The notes beneath the pieces are model-generated. The model was not told where the DNA came from, searched no databases, and saw only the letters and a list, made by a program, of their open reading frames with translations. The translations under genes and the position numbers were made by a program. A stretch of 64,000 nt of DNA from Jeotgalibaca sp. MA1X17-3 (GTDB lineage: Bacteria > Bacillota > Bacilli > Lactobacillales > Aerococcaceae), in assembly GCF_021513155.1 (NCBI RefSeq), contig NZ_CP090983.1, positions 1,823,501-1,887,500 on the forward strand, given 5' to 3'. Shown here piece after piece: positions 56,261 through 64,000 of this stretch. Numbering within the stretch: position 1 is the stretch's first letter; the number at the start of each line of letters is the position of its first letter.

Positions 56261-56908
56261 TTAATGAGTAGTACCGCCAACTAGTTTCAGATCTTCTTTT
56301 CCAGCGTATTCGACCATTGCTTCTAGTGCAGCAGTTAGGCCTTTTGCAATATCATCTAGACTCATTGCTGGTTTTTCAGGTTTATCCACAACTTGTTCTG
56401 GAATATAAGGAACATGGATAAATCCTGCAGGAATATTGTTTAATTCTTTAGCTGACAAATACAATGCTTGGTACATAATATGGTTACATACAAACGTTCC
56501 AGCTGAATTAGAAACCGCAGAAGGAACTCCTGCTTCTTTAATTTTGGCAGCCATCGCCTTAATAGGCAAAGTTGCAAAGTATGCTGGTGCACCATCTTCT
56601 TTGATTGGAACATCAATCGGTTGATTTCCTTCGTTGTCTTTAATACGAGCATCATCTTGGTTGATAGCTACTCGTTCAGGAGTTAAAGCAAAGCGTCCCC
56701 CTGCTTGTCCCACACATAAAATCATGTCAGGTTTAACTTCCAATGCTTTCTTTCGTAGAACTTCTCCTGATTTTTGGAAAACAGTTGGAATTTCTAACTT
56801 CACAATTTCTGCTCCAGCAATCGTATCTTCTAATTTCTTTACAGCTTCCAAAGCTGGATTTATTTTTTCTCCGCCAAACGGATCAAATGCTGCTACTAAA
56901 ATTTTCAT
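56261..56908 (-). CDS. pcp: Pyroglutamyl-peptidase I
   Basis: Pcp removes N-terminal pyroglutamate from peptides. The 215-residue cysteine peptidase (C15) has AAFDPFGGEKINPA near 5-18, the Glu region in LCVGQAGGRFALTPERVAIN, the nucleophile in SNSAGTFVCNHIMYQAL near 133-149 and the histidine in GFIHVPYIPEQ. It is last in an operon with two DUF969/DUF979 permeases, a widely conserved pairing that suggests they move its substrate or product. Confidence 0.95.
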   Translation of the reverse strand: MKILVAAFDPFGGEKINPALEAVKKLEDTIAGAEIVKLEIPTVFQKSGEVLRKKALEVKPDMILCVGQAGGRFALTPERVAINQDDARIKDNEGNQPIDVPIKEDGAPAYFATLPIKAMAAKIKEAGVPSAVSNSAGTFVCNHIMYQALYLSAKELNNIPAGFIHVPYIPEQVVDKPEKPAMSLDDIAKGLTAALEAMVEYAGKEDLKLVGGTTH

Positions 56909-56931
56909 TTTTTATAATCCCCTTTCTAATT

Positions 56932-57903
56932 TTAAAATGCCCAAAAATACATAAGAGCAATATGAATAACAATTAAGATAAGAGCCATCGGTGTTTGAGC
57001 TTTAATAACGCCATTTGGATTCTTCATCTCTAACAACGCGGCTGGCAATGCATTAAAGTTAGCTGCCATTGGTGTCATTAAAGTTCCACTAAATCCAGCT
57101 GTCATTGCTAAGGCTCCTGCTATAACAGGATCAGCACCTTGGGCAATAACAAATGGAATACCAATTCCAGCAGTAATGACAGTAAACGCCGCAAAGGCAT
57201 TCCCCATAATCATTGTGAAAATAACCATTCCTAACACATAAGCAATCACTCCAATTAATTGATTTCCTTCTGGAACAAAACCAGAAATCAAATCAGAAAT
57301 GACATCGCCTACCCCTGCTGCCGTAAATAAAACTCCGAGAGCCGCTAATAACTGAGGTAGAATCCCTACAGAACCAACTTGTTGAACCATTCGATCGGAC
57401 TGACTCAACATTAGTTTTGGTGAAGCTTTAAATAAAATCATTGCAACCATTAAAGAAATAACGGCTGCTGCTCCAATTCCAACTTGCCCACCAAGTGGAG
57501 TAAACTGTGCAATGGCAACTGCTGTAAAAGCTAGTAAAATGGCTGGTATGAAAATTTTATTACCATATTTAGAAGCATATTTTTCTTGTTCTTCGGCAGT
57601 GTTTGATTCTACTTTTCCTAACTTAACTTGTTTTAACAACGTTAAAATACCAATTCCAAAAAGAATGATCCCACTTACTTCAGCAGGAACTACTTTCCCA
57701 CCTGCAAATAATATTCCTAAAAAGATCCAGAAAAGAGCTGTACCGATTTTAGCCGGATGATCTTTTTGACGAAGAACACGATAGGCAGTATATAATAATT
57801 GAAGCCCAACAAGTACAAAGAAAAATTCAAGAAATTCTGGGATATGTAATTGTAGAAAAGCAGATACTTCACTTAAAAATTCTTTAACAGAATCTAGATT
57901 CAT
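56932..57903 (-). CDS. DUF979 membrane protein (putative permease subunit)
   Basis: A 323-residue polytopic membrane protein with about nine helices (for example FFFVLVGLQLLYTAYRV, IFIPAILLAFTAVAIAQF, LIGVIAYVLGMVIFTMIMG). It belongs to DUF979 and is always found with DUF969, with which it overlaps by one base. Both are related to long-chain transporters of the ion-transporter type. The substrate is unknown, but linkage to pcp suggests pyroglutamate or short peptides. Confidence 0.85.
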   Translation of the reverse strand: MNLDSVKEFLSEVSAFLQLHIPEFLEFFFVLVGLQLLYTAYRVLRQKDHPAKIGTALFWIFLGILFAGGKVVPAEVSGIILFGIGILTLLKQVKLGKVESNTAEEQEKYASKYGNKIFIPAILLAFTAVAIAQFTPLGGQVGIGAAAVISLMVAMILFKASPKLMLSQSDRMVQQVGSVGILPQLLAALGVLFTAAGVGDVISDLISGFVPEGNQLIGVIAYVLGMVIFTMIMGNAFAAFTVITAGIGIPFVIAQGADPVIAGALAMTAGFSGTLMTPMAANFNALPAALLEMKNPNGVIKAQTPMALILIVIHIALMYFWAF

Positions 57904-58604
57904 TATTTACTCCCCTCCTTCTTCGAGTGATTACGTTTGCCATACTTACGATCTAATCTCTTATCTAAGAGGTAGTTATTCGTTGCAGCTAATGCCAATG
58001 CAATCAACGCGATAGGAATGGATGCTTGTGCAACTGCTACTGGGGAAATATCATATCCTAAAGATTCCATTGTTCCAGCAATCAAAAGCGTACCTGAACT
58101 GGCAATAAAGGTATTTTGTGCAAAGAAATTCCCAATGTTTTCTGAAGCAGCTGATTTGGCTTTTAATATCTCCACATCTTCTTCTTCAACATGATCATAT
58201 TTTAATTTAGATGCAGCTTGTACCATAGGATCTACAATCGGACGCACAAATTGTGTCTGTCCTTGTACTCGTATAGAGAAAAATGCAGCTAATTCTCGAA
58301 TAAATTGATAAAGAGTCAGCATTCTTCCAGAAGTTAAACTCTTCATTTTTTTAATCAGATTCGTTGCTTGACTTTTCAACCCAAAATGTTCAGATAAACC
58401 AATCATCGGCAAGGTTAGAAAGAATAAGGTGACCAATCTATTATTTACAAATGCTTCTCCTAAAATTGCCAAGATTTCCATAAAGGAGATACCTGAAACT
58501 AAGCCAGTAACTAGCGCGGCTATTAACACAACGGCAATTGTATCCAACTTCAATACAAATCCAATTACAATAATTACAATTCCAATTAATCTAATCCATT
58601 CCAT
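57903..58604 (-). CDS. DUF969 membrane protein (putative permease subunit)
   Basis: A 233-residue DUF969 protein with about five helices (WIRLIGIVIIVIGFVLKLDT, LVTLFFLTLPMIGLSEHFG) and the conserved region AFFSIRVQGQTQFVRPIVDPM, then SENIGNFFAQNTFIASSGTLL. It is the first gene of the DUF969-DUF979-pcp operon, and together the two membrane proteins would make one transporter. Confidence 0.85.
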   Translation of the reverse strand: MEWIRLIGIVIIVIGFVLKLDTIAVVLIAALVTGLVSGISFMEILAILGEAFVNNRLVTLFFLTLPMIGLSEHFGLKSQATNLIKKMKSLTSGRMLTLYQFIRELAAFFSIRVQGQTQFVRPIVDPMVQAASKLKYDHVEEEDVEILKAKSAASENIGNFFAQNTFIASSGTLLIAGTMESLGYDISPVAVAQASIPIALIALALAATNNYLLDKRLDRKYGKRNHSKKEGSK

Positions 58605-58637
58605 AGATTTTCGCCTCTCATTCTTTTTTTATTTTAA

Positions 58638-58901
58638 TCAATTCTTTCTGGATAAAAAACTAAGAAGAAGTCCTAAAATAATACCAAGAGATAACCAAAG
58701 AGATAATTGGTTAGTAGAAACGCCCATAGCTGATCCAAGAGCAATTCCTATAGGTAGCCAATGCAGATTTGTATTGGTTACTTTTTCCTTGTCTATACCA
58801 TTGTCCATACGCTTATTCATTTCTAATAAAGAAGTATGATTCTCCAAACCCTTGAGTTCTTCTAAAGTTTTTATCTTGTCTTTTTCTTCGTCATTATCCA
58901 C
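58638..58901 (-). CDS. Small membrane protein of unknown function
   Basis: The 87-residue product has a charged N-terminal half (VDNDEEKDKIKTLEELKGLE) and a C-terminal pair of hydrophobic segments (LPIGIALGSAMGVSTNQLS, LWLSLGIILGLLLSFLS) ending RKN. The start is GTG 58901, six bases after AAAGGTGG; a longer reading back to 59036 has no ribosome site. I do not recognise a family beyond a glycine-zipper-like membrane hairpin. It lies 33 bases before the DUF969 gene and may share its transcript. Confidence 0.7.
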   Translation of the reverse strand: MDNDEEKDKIKTLEELKGLENHTSLLEMNKRMDNGIDKEKVTNTNLHWLPIGIALGSAMGVSTNQLSLWLSLGIILGLLLSFLSRKN

Positions 58902-59011
58902 AGAGTACCACCTTTCTATTTTAAAAAAATGATACATCATTCCATACTTGATTAGTGTATAAATTATATCAAAACTTAGTAAAAAGAAACATGAATATGC
59001 AACTTTAATAT

Positions 59012-59051
59012 AAAAAAATACACCAATCATATTCATGAAAGATGTATTTTA
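59012..59051 (-). terminator. Terminator of the usp-sulP unit
   Basis: AAAATACATC pairs with GGTGTATTTT with a G-U pair, followed by TTTTTTTA on the minus strand, six bases after the SulP stop codon. Confidence 0.8.
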
Positions 59052-59057
59052 AGTAAT

Positions 59058-60494
59058 TTACTCATACATATATTCTTTTAAGCGTCCGTCTAATTTTAGG
59101 TTATGTGTAGTTAACCCTTTCACTCGGACATTTACATGTTCAGATTTCAATTTTTGAATACTCTCATAGACAGCTTCTACACCAGAATCATCCCATATTT
59201 GAGAACCCGTGAAATCTAAAATTACTTCTTCTTCAACTTGAATGGATTCCATTACATCCTTAAATGAATGAGTGGAAGCAAAAAATAGTTGTCCAATAAT
59301 TTTTATGGTTTTTCCGGATTGAATGATTTCTATTTTTGAAAGTTTAGACATAAATATAATGGCACTCATTAAAACACCAATAGCAATTCCGATTGCTAGA
59401 TTATGAGTGTACACAACAATCCCTACTGTTACTAACATAACAATACTTTCAGTAAAAGGTACATCTCTTACATAACCAAAACTTTTCCAATCAAATGTTT
59501 CAAAAGAAACAGTGATCATAATTCCAATTAAGGCTGCTGTAGGAATTTGAACCATGGTATCTCTTAAAAATAAAATCATAAACAAGAGACTCATTCCCGC
59601 AGTAAGGGTTGATAATCTTTTCAAACCACCAGATTTAACGTTAATGACTGCTTGTCCAATCATTGCACACCCAGCTTGTCCACCAAAAAATCCTGTAATT
59701 ATATTTGCTAACCCTTGAGATTTCACTTCTTTTTGACTATTTCCAACGGTACCTGTCATATCATCTATCAACGGTAATGTTAAAAGAGATTCTATTAACC
59801 CAACCATTGCAAGAGCGATTGAAGTTGGTAAAATAATTTTTAAGGTTTCTATTGAAAATGGAATTGCTGGAATAGAAAGAAAAGGTAGCGTACCATTCAT
59901 ATCACCTAAGTCACCAACTGTTTGAACACCTAAAGGAAAAAGAAATACTAATGTTGTCATTAAAAGAATAACAACGAGCGCTGGAGGGATTACTTTAGTG
60001 AGCTTAGGAATTAAATACATCATTGCAATGGTAACCAATACCATAATGTATGTCCAAGAATTTTTCCCACCCAATTGTTGAATCTGTGCAATAAAAATCA
60101 GCAATGCTAATGCATTAACAAATCCTAACATAACAGGCTTCGGAATAAATTTCATAAATTTCTGAATACCTAAATATCCAAGCGTTAATTGAATAAAACC
60201 CGTTAAAATGGTTGCAGCTATCATATATTCCACACCATAATTTTTTATAAGGGTAACCATTACCAAAGCCATAGACCCTGCAGCGGCAGAGACCATACCT
60301 GGACGACCACCTGTAACAGAAGTAACAACAATGGTAATTACTGAAGCAAATAATGCTGTGATTGGATTAATTCCAGCAATAATTGCAAATCCAATTACTT
60401 CAGGAATTAGTGCAATAGATGTAACTAAGCCACCCAGAATATCATTTTTGACATTCCCAAACCATTCATCTTTTCTTAAACTTAATAACATCAA
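59058..60494 (-). CDS. SulP family anion transporter with STAS domain
   Basis: A 478-residue SLC26/SulP transporter with about 12 helices (ITALFASVITIVVTSVTGGRPGMVSAAAGSM near 45-75) and a C-terminal STAS domain (about 395-478, VILDFTGSQIWDDSGVEAVYESI). Bacterial members carry sulfate, bicarbonate or dicarboxylates. The substrate cannot be read from the sequence. It follows a UspA gene by 24 bases, a linkage often seen in Firmicutes. Confidence 0.9.
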   Translation of the reverse strand: MMLLSLRKDEWFGNVKNDILGGLVTSIALIPEVIGFAIIAGINPITALFASVITIVVTSVTGGRPGMVSAAAGSMALVMVTLIKNYGVEYMIAATILTGFIQLTLGYLGIQKFMKFIPKPVMLGFVNALALLIFIAQIQQLGGKNSWTYIMVLVTIAMMYLIPKLTKVIPPALVVILLMTTLVFLFPLGVQTVGDLGDMNGTLPFLSIPAIPFSIETLKIILPTSIALAMVGLIESLLTLPLIDDMTGTVGNSQKEVKSQGLANIITGFFGGQAGCAMIGQAVINVKSGGLKRLSTLTAGMSLLFMILFLRDTMVQIPTAALIGIMITVSFETFDWKSFGYVRDVPFTESIVMLVTVGIVVYTHNLAIGIAIGVLMSAIIFMSKLSKIEIIQSGKTIKIIGQLFFASTHSFKDVMESIQVEEEVILDFTGSQIWDDSGVEAVYESIQKLKSEHVNVRVKGLTTHNLKLDGRLKEYMYE

Positions 60495-60518
60495 TAAAGG
60501 TCAAACTCCTTTTATACT

Positions 60519-60935
60519 TTATTTAACAATCAAGACTGGCACAGTAGCATACTTCACCACTTTATGGCTTACACTTCCCATAACAAATTCTTGAATGGCA
60601 TTTAGACCACGAGTTCCCAATACTAGTAAGTCTGTTGGATTCTTCTTAATATGTCCTAAAATTTCTGTTGCTGGGTCTCCATATAGTAATTCGATGGTGT
60701 ATTCTTCTTCATCTAATAATCCAGCTAACTCTTCTTTAATTTTTTGTTCTCGATGGTATTTTCTAACTTTTGCATCATCGGACAAAGAAAGAGCTTGATC
60801 TTTTAAATCTGCAATATCTGTTACATGTAAAATCACTATCTTTACAAGAGGAAACCCTTTTTTTAATTTTTTTACTTCTTCAATTGAAGCAAACGAATGA
60901 GTAGAACCGTCATAAGCAATCATAATTTTATCCAT
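60519..60935 (-). CDS. Universal stress protein (UspA family)
   Basis: A 138-residue UspA fold starting MDKIMIAYDGSTHSFASIEE and ending with the nucleotide-binding signature LLVLGTRGLNAIQEFVMGSVSHKVVKYATVPVLIVK-type sequence (GxRG-9x-GSVS), so it should bind ATP. The start at 60935 follows AAAAAGGAG by eight bases; in-frame codons upstream lack a ribosome site. It probably heads a two-gene unit with sulP and may modulate that transporter. Confidence 0.92.
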   Translation of the reverse strand: MDKIMIAYDGSTHSFASIEEVKKLKKGFPLVKIVILHVTDIADLKDQALSLSDDAKVRKYHREQKIKEELAGLLDEEEYTIELLYGDPATEILGHIKKNPTDLLVLGTRGLNAIQEFVMGSVSHKVVKYATVPVLIVK

Positions 60936-61202
60936 ATTCTTTCTCCTTTTTACTTTTATTTTATTTTTTACTGCTCTTAAATTTGTTATGAATCCAAAAT
61001 AGTCTAACACAACCATTCTAAAAAAATCAACCATAGGTGAATATTAAACATCAGAAAGTAACTCTAAAGTTAATCTTAATTCTTTAAGATTACGTGAAAG
61101 ATAAAATAAATTGCCAATTTTTCTATTGAACTTAGTCATTTAATACGATAAAGTAACGAGTATCTATTATAATATAGTACTAAAAGTATAGGAGGATTAG
61201 AA

Positions 61203-61493
61203 ATGGAAATTGGAAGAAGAATTCAAGAGTTAAGAAAAATAAATAACATGACTGCAAAGGAACTATCTAAAAGAATTGATGTATCTCCATCTTTTGTATC
61301 TGCAATTGAAAATAACTCAACAAAATTATCCCTAGCTACCCTAAAACATATTTGTGAGACATTGGGTGTTAGCTTATCTGAATTTTTTAATCCCGATCTA
61401 AGTCCTGTTGAAGAAAAATTAATTAGTATTATAAAAGACCTACCCACTAAAAAACAAAATGAATTATTAGCTTTTTTAACTGATCTTGTATGA
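61203..61493 (+). CDS. XRE family helix-turn-helix regulator
   Basis: A 96-residue protein made of one XRE/Cro-type HTH (IGRRIQELRKINNMTAKELSKRIDVSPSFVSAIENNS, residues 3-39) and a short tail (KLISIIKDLPTKKQNELLAFL) that may dimerise. It has a strong ribosome site (AGGAGG) and a terminator. It is divergent from usp-sulP and could regulate it, but no operator repeat is obvious in the shared 267-base gap. Confidence 0.88.
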   Translation: MEIGRRIQELRKINNMTAKELSKRIDVSPSFVSAIENNSTKLSLATLKHICETLGVSLSEFFNPDLSPVEEKLISIIKDLPTKKQNELLAFLTDLV

Positions 61494-61522
61494 GAATATA
61501 TTTTCCAAGAAGGAATCAAAAG

Positions 61523-61559
61523 AACTACTAGAGAGGAAATTCCCTTTTTAGTAGTTTTA
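61523..61559 (+). terminator. Terminator of the XRE gene
   Basis: AACTACTA pairs with TAGTAGTT around an inner GGAAATTCC, followed by TTT, 30 bases after the stop codon. Confidence 0.75.
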
Positions 61560-61575
61560 TATCCATTTCTGTACT

Positions 61576-61615
61576 AAAAAAGATACACCAACCATCCAAA
61601 GATGATTGGTGTATC
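61576..61615 (-). terminator. Terminator of the rRNA-tRNA operon
   Basis: GATACACCAATCATC pairs with GATGGTTGGTGTATC (one G-U pair) around TTTG, followed by TTTTTT on the minus strand. It lies just beyond the last tRNA. Confidence 0.95.
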
Positions 61616-61620
61616 AGTTA

Positions 61621-61704
61621 TACCGACGGCCGGGGTCGAACCGGCACGCCCTCGCGGGCACTGGATTTTGAATCCAGCGCGTCTGCCTGTTCCGCCACGC
61701 CGGC
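61621..61704 (-). tRNA. tRNA-Leu (CAA)
   Basis: 84 nt with anticodon CAA in the loop TTCAAAA, a long variable arm and the T-loop GTTCGACCC. The 3' CCA is not encoded. Last tRNA of the array. Confidence 0.95.
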
Positions 61705-61739
61705 GTAATTGTTATGGAAATTTTCATTTTTTAATGGAA

Positions 61740-61810
<71 letters not shown>

Positions 61811-61819
61811 GAAATTAAA

Positions 61820-61891
61820 CTGGGGTAGCTGGGTTCGAACCAACGAATAACGGAGTCAAAGTCCGTTGCCTTACCACTTGGCTATACCCCA
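61820..61891 (-). tRNA. tRNA-Gln (TTG)
   Basis: 72 nt, acceptor stem TGGGGTA/TACCCCA, anticodon TTG in the loop ACTTTGACT. The 3' CCA is not encoded. Confidence 0.95.
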
Positions 61892-61921
61892 ATGATCATT
61901 AATAATATAAAAAATAAAAAA

Positions 61922-61995
61922 GGCGGCTGATGGGTATCGAACCCACGCGTGCCGGAACCACAATCCGGTGCGTTAACCACTTCGCCACAACCGCC
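61922..61995 (-). tRNA. tRNA-His (GTG)
   Basis: 74 nt including the extra 5' G that pairs with C73, a histidine identity feature; anticodon GTG. The 3' CCA is not encoded. Confidence 0.95.
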
Positions 61996-62009
61996 ATAAT
62001 TTTTAAAAA

Positions 62010-62080
62010 CAGGGGTAGTAGGAATTGAACCCACACTAACGGTTTTGGAGACCGTTGTTCTACCTTTAAACTATACCCCT
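62010..62080 (-). tRNA. tRNA-Trp (CCA)
   Basis: 71 nt, acceptor stem AGGGGTA/TACCCCT, anticodon CCA, discriminator G. The 3' CCA is not encoded. Confidence 0.95.
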
Positions 62081-62114
62081 AAAATCAGGGAATAAGATTT
62101 TTCCTATTTTAAAA

Positions 62115-62195
62115 TGGAGGAGGGCAGATTCGAACTGCCGAACCCGAGGGAGCGGATTTACAGTCCGCCGCGTTTAGCCACTTCGCTACTCCTCC
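62115..62195 (-). tRNA. tRNA-Tyr (GTA)
   Basis: 81 nt with a long variable arm, anticodon GTA in CTGTAAAT, discriminator A. The 3' CCA is not encoded. Confidence 0.95.
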
Positions 62196-62206
62196 GTTAT
62201 TAAAAA

Positions 62207-62279
62207 TGGCTCGAGACAGAATCGAACTGCCGACACCTTGAGCTTCAATCAAGTGCTCTACCAACTGAGCTATCGAGCC
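62207..62279 (-). tRNA. tRNA-Phe (GAA)
   Basis: 73 nt, acceptor stem GGCTCGA/TCGAGCC, anticodon GAA, discriminator A. The 3' CCA is not encoded. Confidence 0.95.
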
Positions 62280-62294
62280 AAAATACAAAAAATA

Positions 62295-62367
62295 CGGTCC
62301 CGACGGGATTTGAACCCGCGATCTCCTGCGTGACAGGCAGGCATGTTAACCCCTACACCACGGAACC
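62295..62367 (-). tRNA. tRNA-Asp (GTC)
   Basis: 73 nt, acceptor stem GGTTCCG paired to CGGGACC with a G-U and one weak pair, anticodon GTC, discriminator G. It lies only two bases after tRNA-Val. Confidence 0.93.
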
Positions 62368-62369
62368 TA

Positions 62370-62442
62370 TGGGGGTTAACGGGCTCGAACCGCTGACATT
62401 CTGCTTGTAAGGCAGACGCTCTCCCAACTGAGCTAAACCCCC
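62370..62442 (-). tRNA. tRNA-Val (TAC)
   Basis: 73 nt, acceptor stem GGGGGTT/AACCCCC, anticodon TAC, discriminator A. The 3' CCA is not encoded. Confidence 0.95.
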
Positions 62443-62466
62443 ATTTGAAAATGAAAACTTTGATAA

Positions 62467-62538
62467 TGACCCGTACGGGACTCGAACCCGTGATACCGCC
62501 GTGAAAGGGCGGTGTCTTAACCGCTTGACCAACGGGCC
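62467..62538 (-). tRNA. tRNA-Glu (TTC)
   Basis: 72 nt, acceptor stem GGCCCGT/ACGGGTC with a G-U pair, anticodon TTC, discriminator A. The 3' CCA is not encoded. Confidence 0.95.
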
Positions 62539-62552
62539 ATATTTTTTATTTA

Positions 62553-62639
62553 CGGAGAGTAAGGGATTCGAACCCTTGAGACAGTTTCCCGCCTACACGA
62601 TTTCCAATCGTGCTCCTTCAGCCTCTCGGACAACTCTCC
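62553..62639 (-). tRNA. tRNA-Ser (GGA)
   Basis: 87 nt with a long variable arm, anticodon GGA, discriminator G as expected for serine. The 3' CCA is not encoded. Confidence 0.95.
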
Positions 62640-62685
62640 AATTGACAAAAAAATAAAGAGTACTCTTTAAATAAAAAAAAGAGAA

Positions 62686-62759
62686 CTCCGCAAGTAGGAC
62701 TCGAACCTACGACATCATGATTAACAGTCATGCGCTACTACCAACTGAGCTATTGCGGA
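62686..62759 (-). tRNA. tRNA-Asn (GTT)
   Basis: 74 nt, acceptor stem TCCGCAA/TTGCGGA, anticodon GTT, discriminator G. First tRNA after 5S rRNA. The 3' CCA is not encoded. Confidence 0.95.
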
Positions 62760-62773
62760 ATAATATATAAAAT

Positions 62774-62890
62774 GCGCGGCAGCGTCCTACTCTCACAAAG
62801 GGAAACCCTTCACTACAATCGGCGCTTGGAAGCTTAACTTCTGTGTTCGAGATGGGAACAGGTGTGGCCTTCCAGCCATCGCCACCGCAC
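62774..62890 (-). rRNA. rrf: 5S ribosomal RNA
   Basis: About 117 nt with paired ends (GTGCGGTGGC and GCTGCCGCGC) and the conserved core CCCATCTCGAACACAGAAG. It follows 23S by about 100 bases and leads into the tRNA array. Confidence 0.97.
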
Positions 62891-62990
62891 ATTTTTATGG
62901 GTATAAGGAAACATTGTTCCCTCAAAACTGAATACACAACATGAAAAACAAAGGTTGACCAGGCACCGCATTACGTCGCTGCCTGTTTTT

Positions 62991-64000
<1,010 letters not shown>

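Noticed and set aside
58902..59036. N-terminal extension of the small membrane protein gene
   Set aside because: The hydrophobic extension has no ribosome site, while GTG 58901 follows AAAGGTGG by six bases.

Overview
The window is low-GC Gram-positive DNA from the order Lactobacillales. Carnobacteriaceae or Enterococcaceae fit best, but genus cannot be read from the sequence. Evidence is the Bacilli gene order (relQ/CYTH/spxH/pepF/coiA/mecA/spx; infC-rpmI-rplT/thrS/dnaI/dnaB/nrdR/coaE/mutM/polA; ecsAB/hit/prsA/yhaMNO), the T-box and L20 leaders, and an rRNA operon followed by a 12-tRNA array. Almost all of it is core chromosome, mostly on the minus strand and pointing away from the rRNA operon at the right end.

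Layout. 1-8.9 kb: nadK (partial), relQ, a CYTH protein, spxH, pepF, coiA, mecA and spxA, a stress and competence proteolysis neighbourhood interrupted by one IS3-family element (5797-7504). 9.2-15.3 kb: trpS, a DUF368 lipid carrier transporter, a macrodomain protein, lplA, an MBL hydrolase and a broken coproporphyrinogen/protoporphyrinogen oxidase. 15.4-27.6 kb: ribosomal and translation genes under an L20 leader, an M20 amidohydrolase, T-box-controlled thrS, then replication and repair genes. 27.7-37.4 kb: murC, a remnant of the sftA/ftsK translocase, ytpR, thioredoxin, an M42 aminopeptidase, trmB, a kinase-like protein, ecsAB, hit and ytxH. 37.6-46.5 kb: prsA, yhaM/N/O, ylbF-like and a class A PBP. 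46.8-56.1 kb: a CNNM/CorC transporter, aldo-keto reductase, phosphohexomutase, arginine deiminase, trmL, queG, rlmA and licD. 56.2-61.5 kb: pcp with DUF979/DUF969 permeases, a SulP transporter with UspA, and an XRE regulator. 61.6-64 kb: 12 tRNAs, 5S and the 3' part of 23S, minus strand.

Two general points. First, at least six genes (coiA probably; cgoX, thrS, ecsB, yhaN and the phosphohexomutase clearly) are each split by one-base shifts, mostly at short homopolymers. thrS is essential and its T-box is intact, so these look more like residual sequencing errors than decay. Second, the most interesting non-coding signals are: the IS sitting in the loop of the former mecA terminator; a hairpin at the IS left end that hides its transposase ribosome site; an approximately 95-nt small RNA gene with its own promoter and terminator behind rlmA; a long rod-like RNA between ylbF and yhaO; and a ribosome site separated from its start codon by a stable hairpin in front of the CNNM transporter gene. 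I saw no CRISPR array, prophage or clear defence system.
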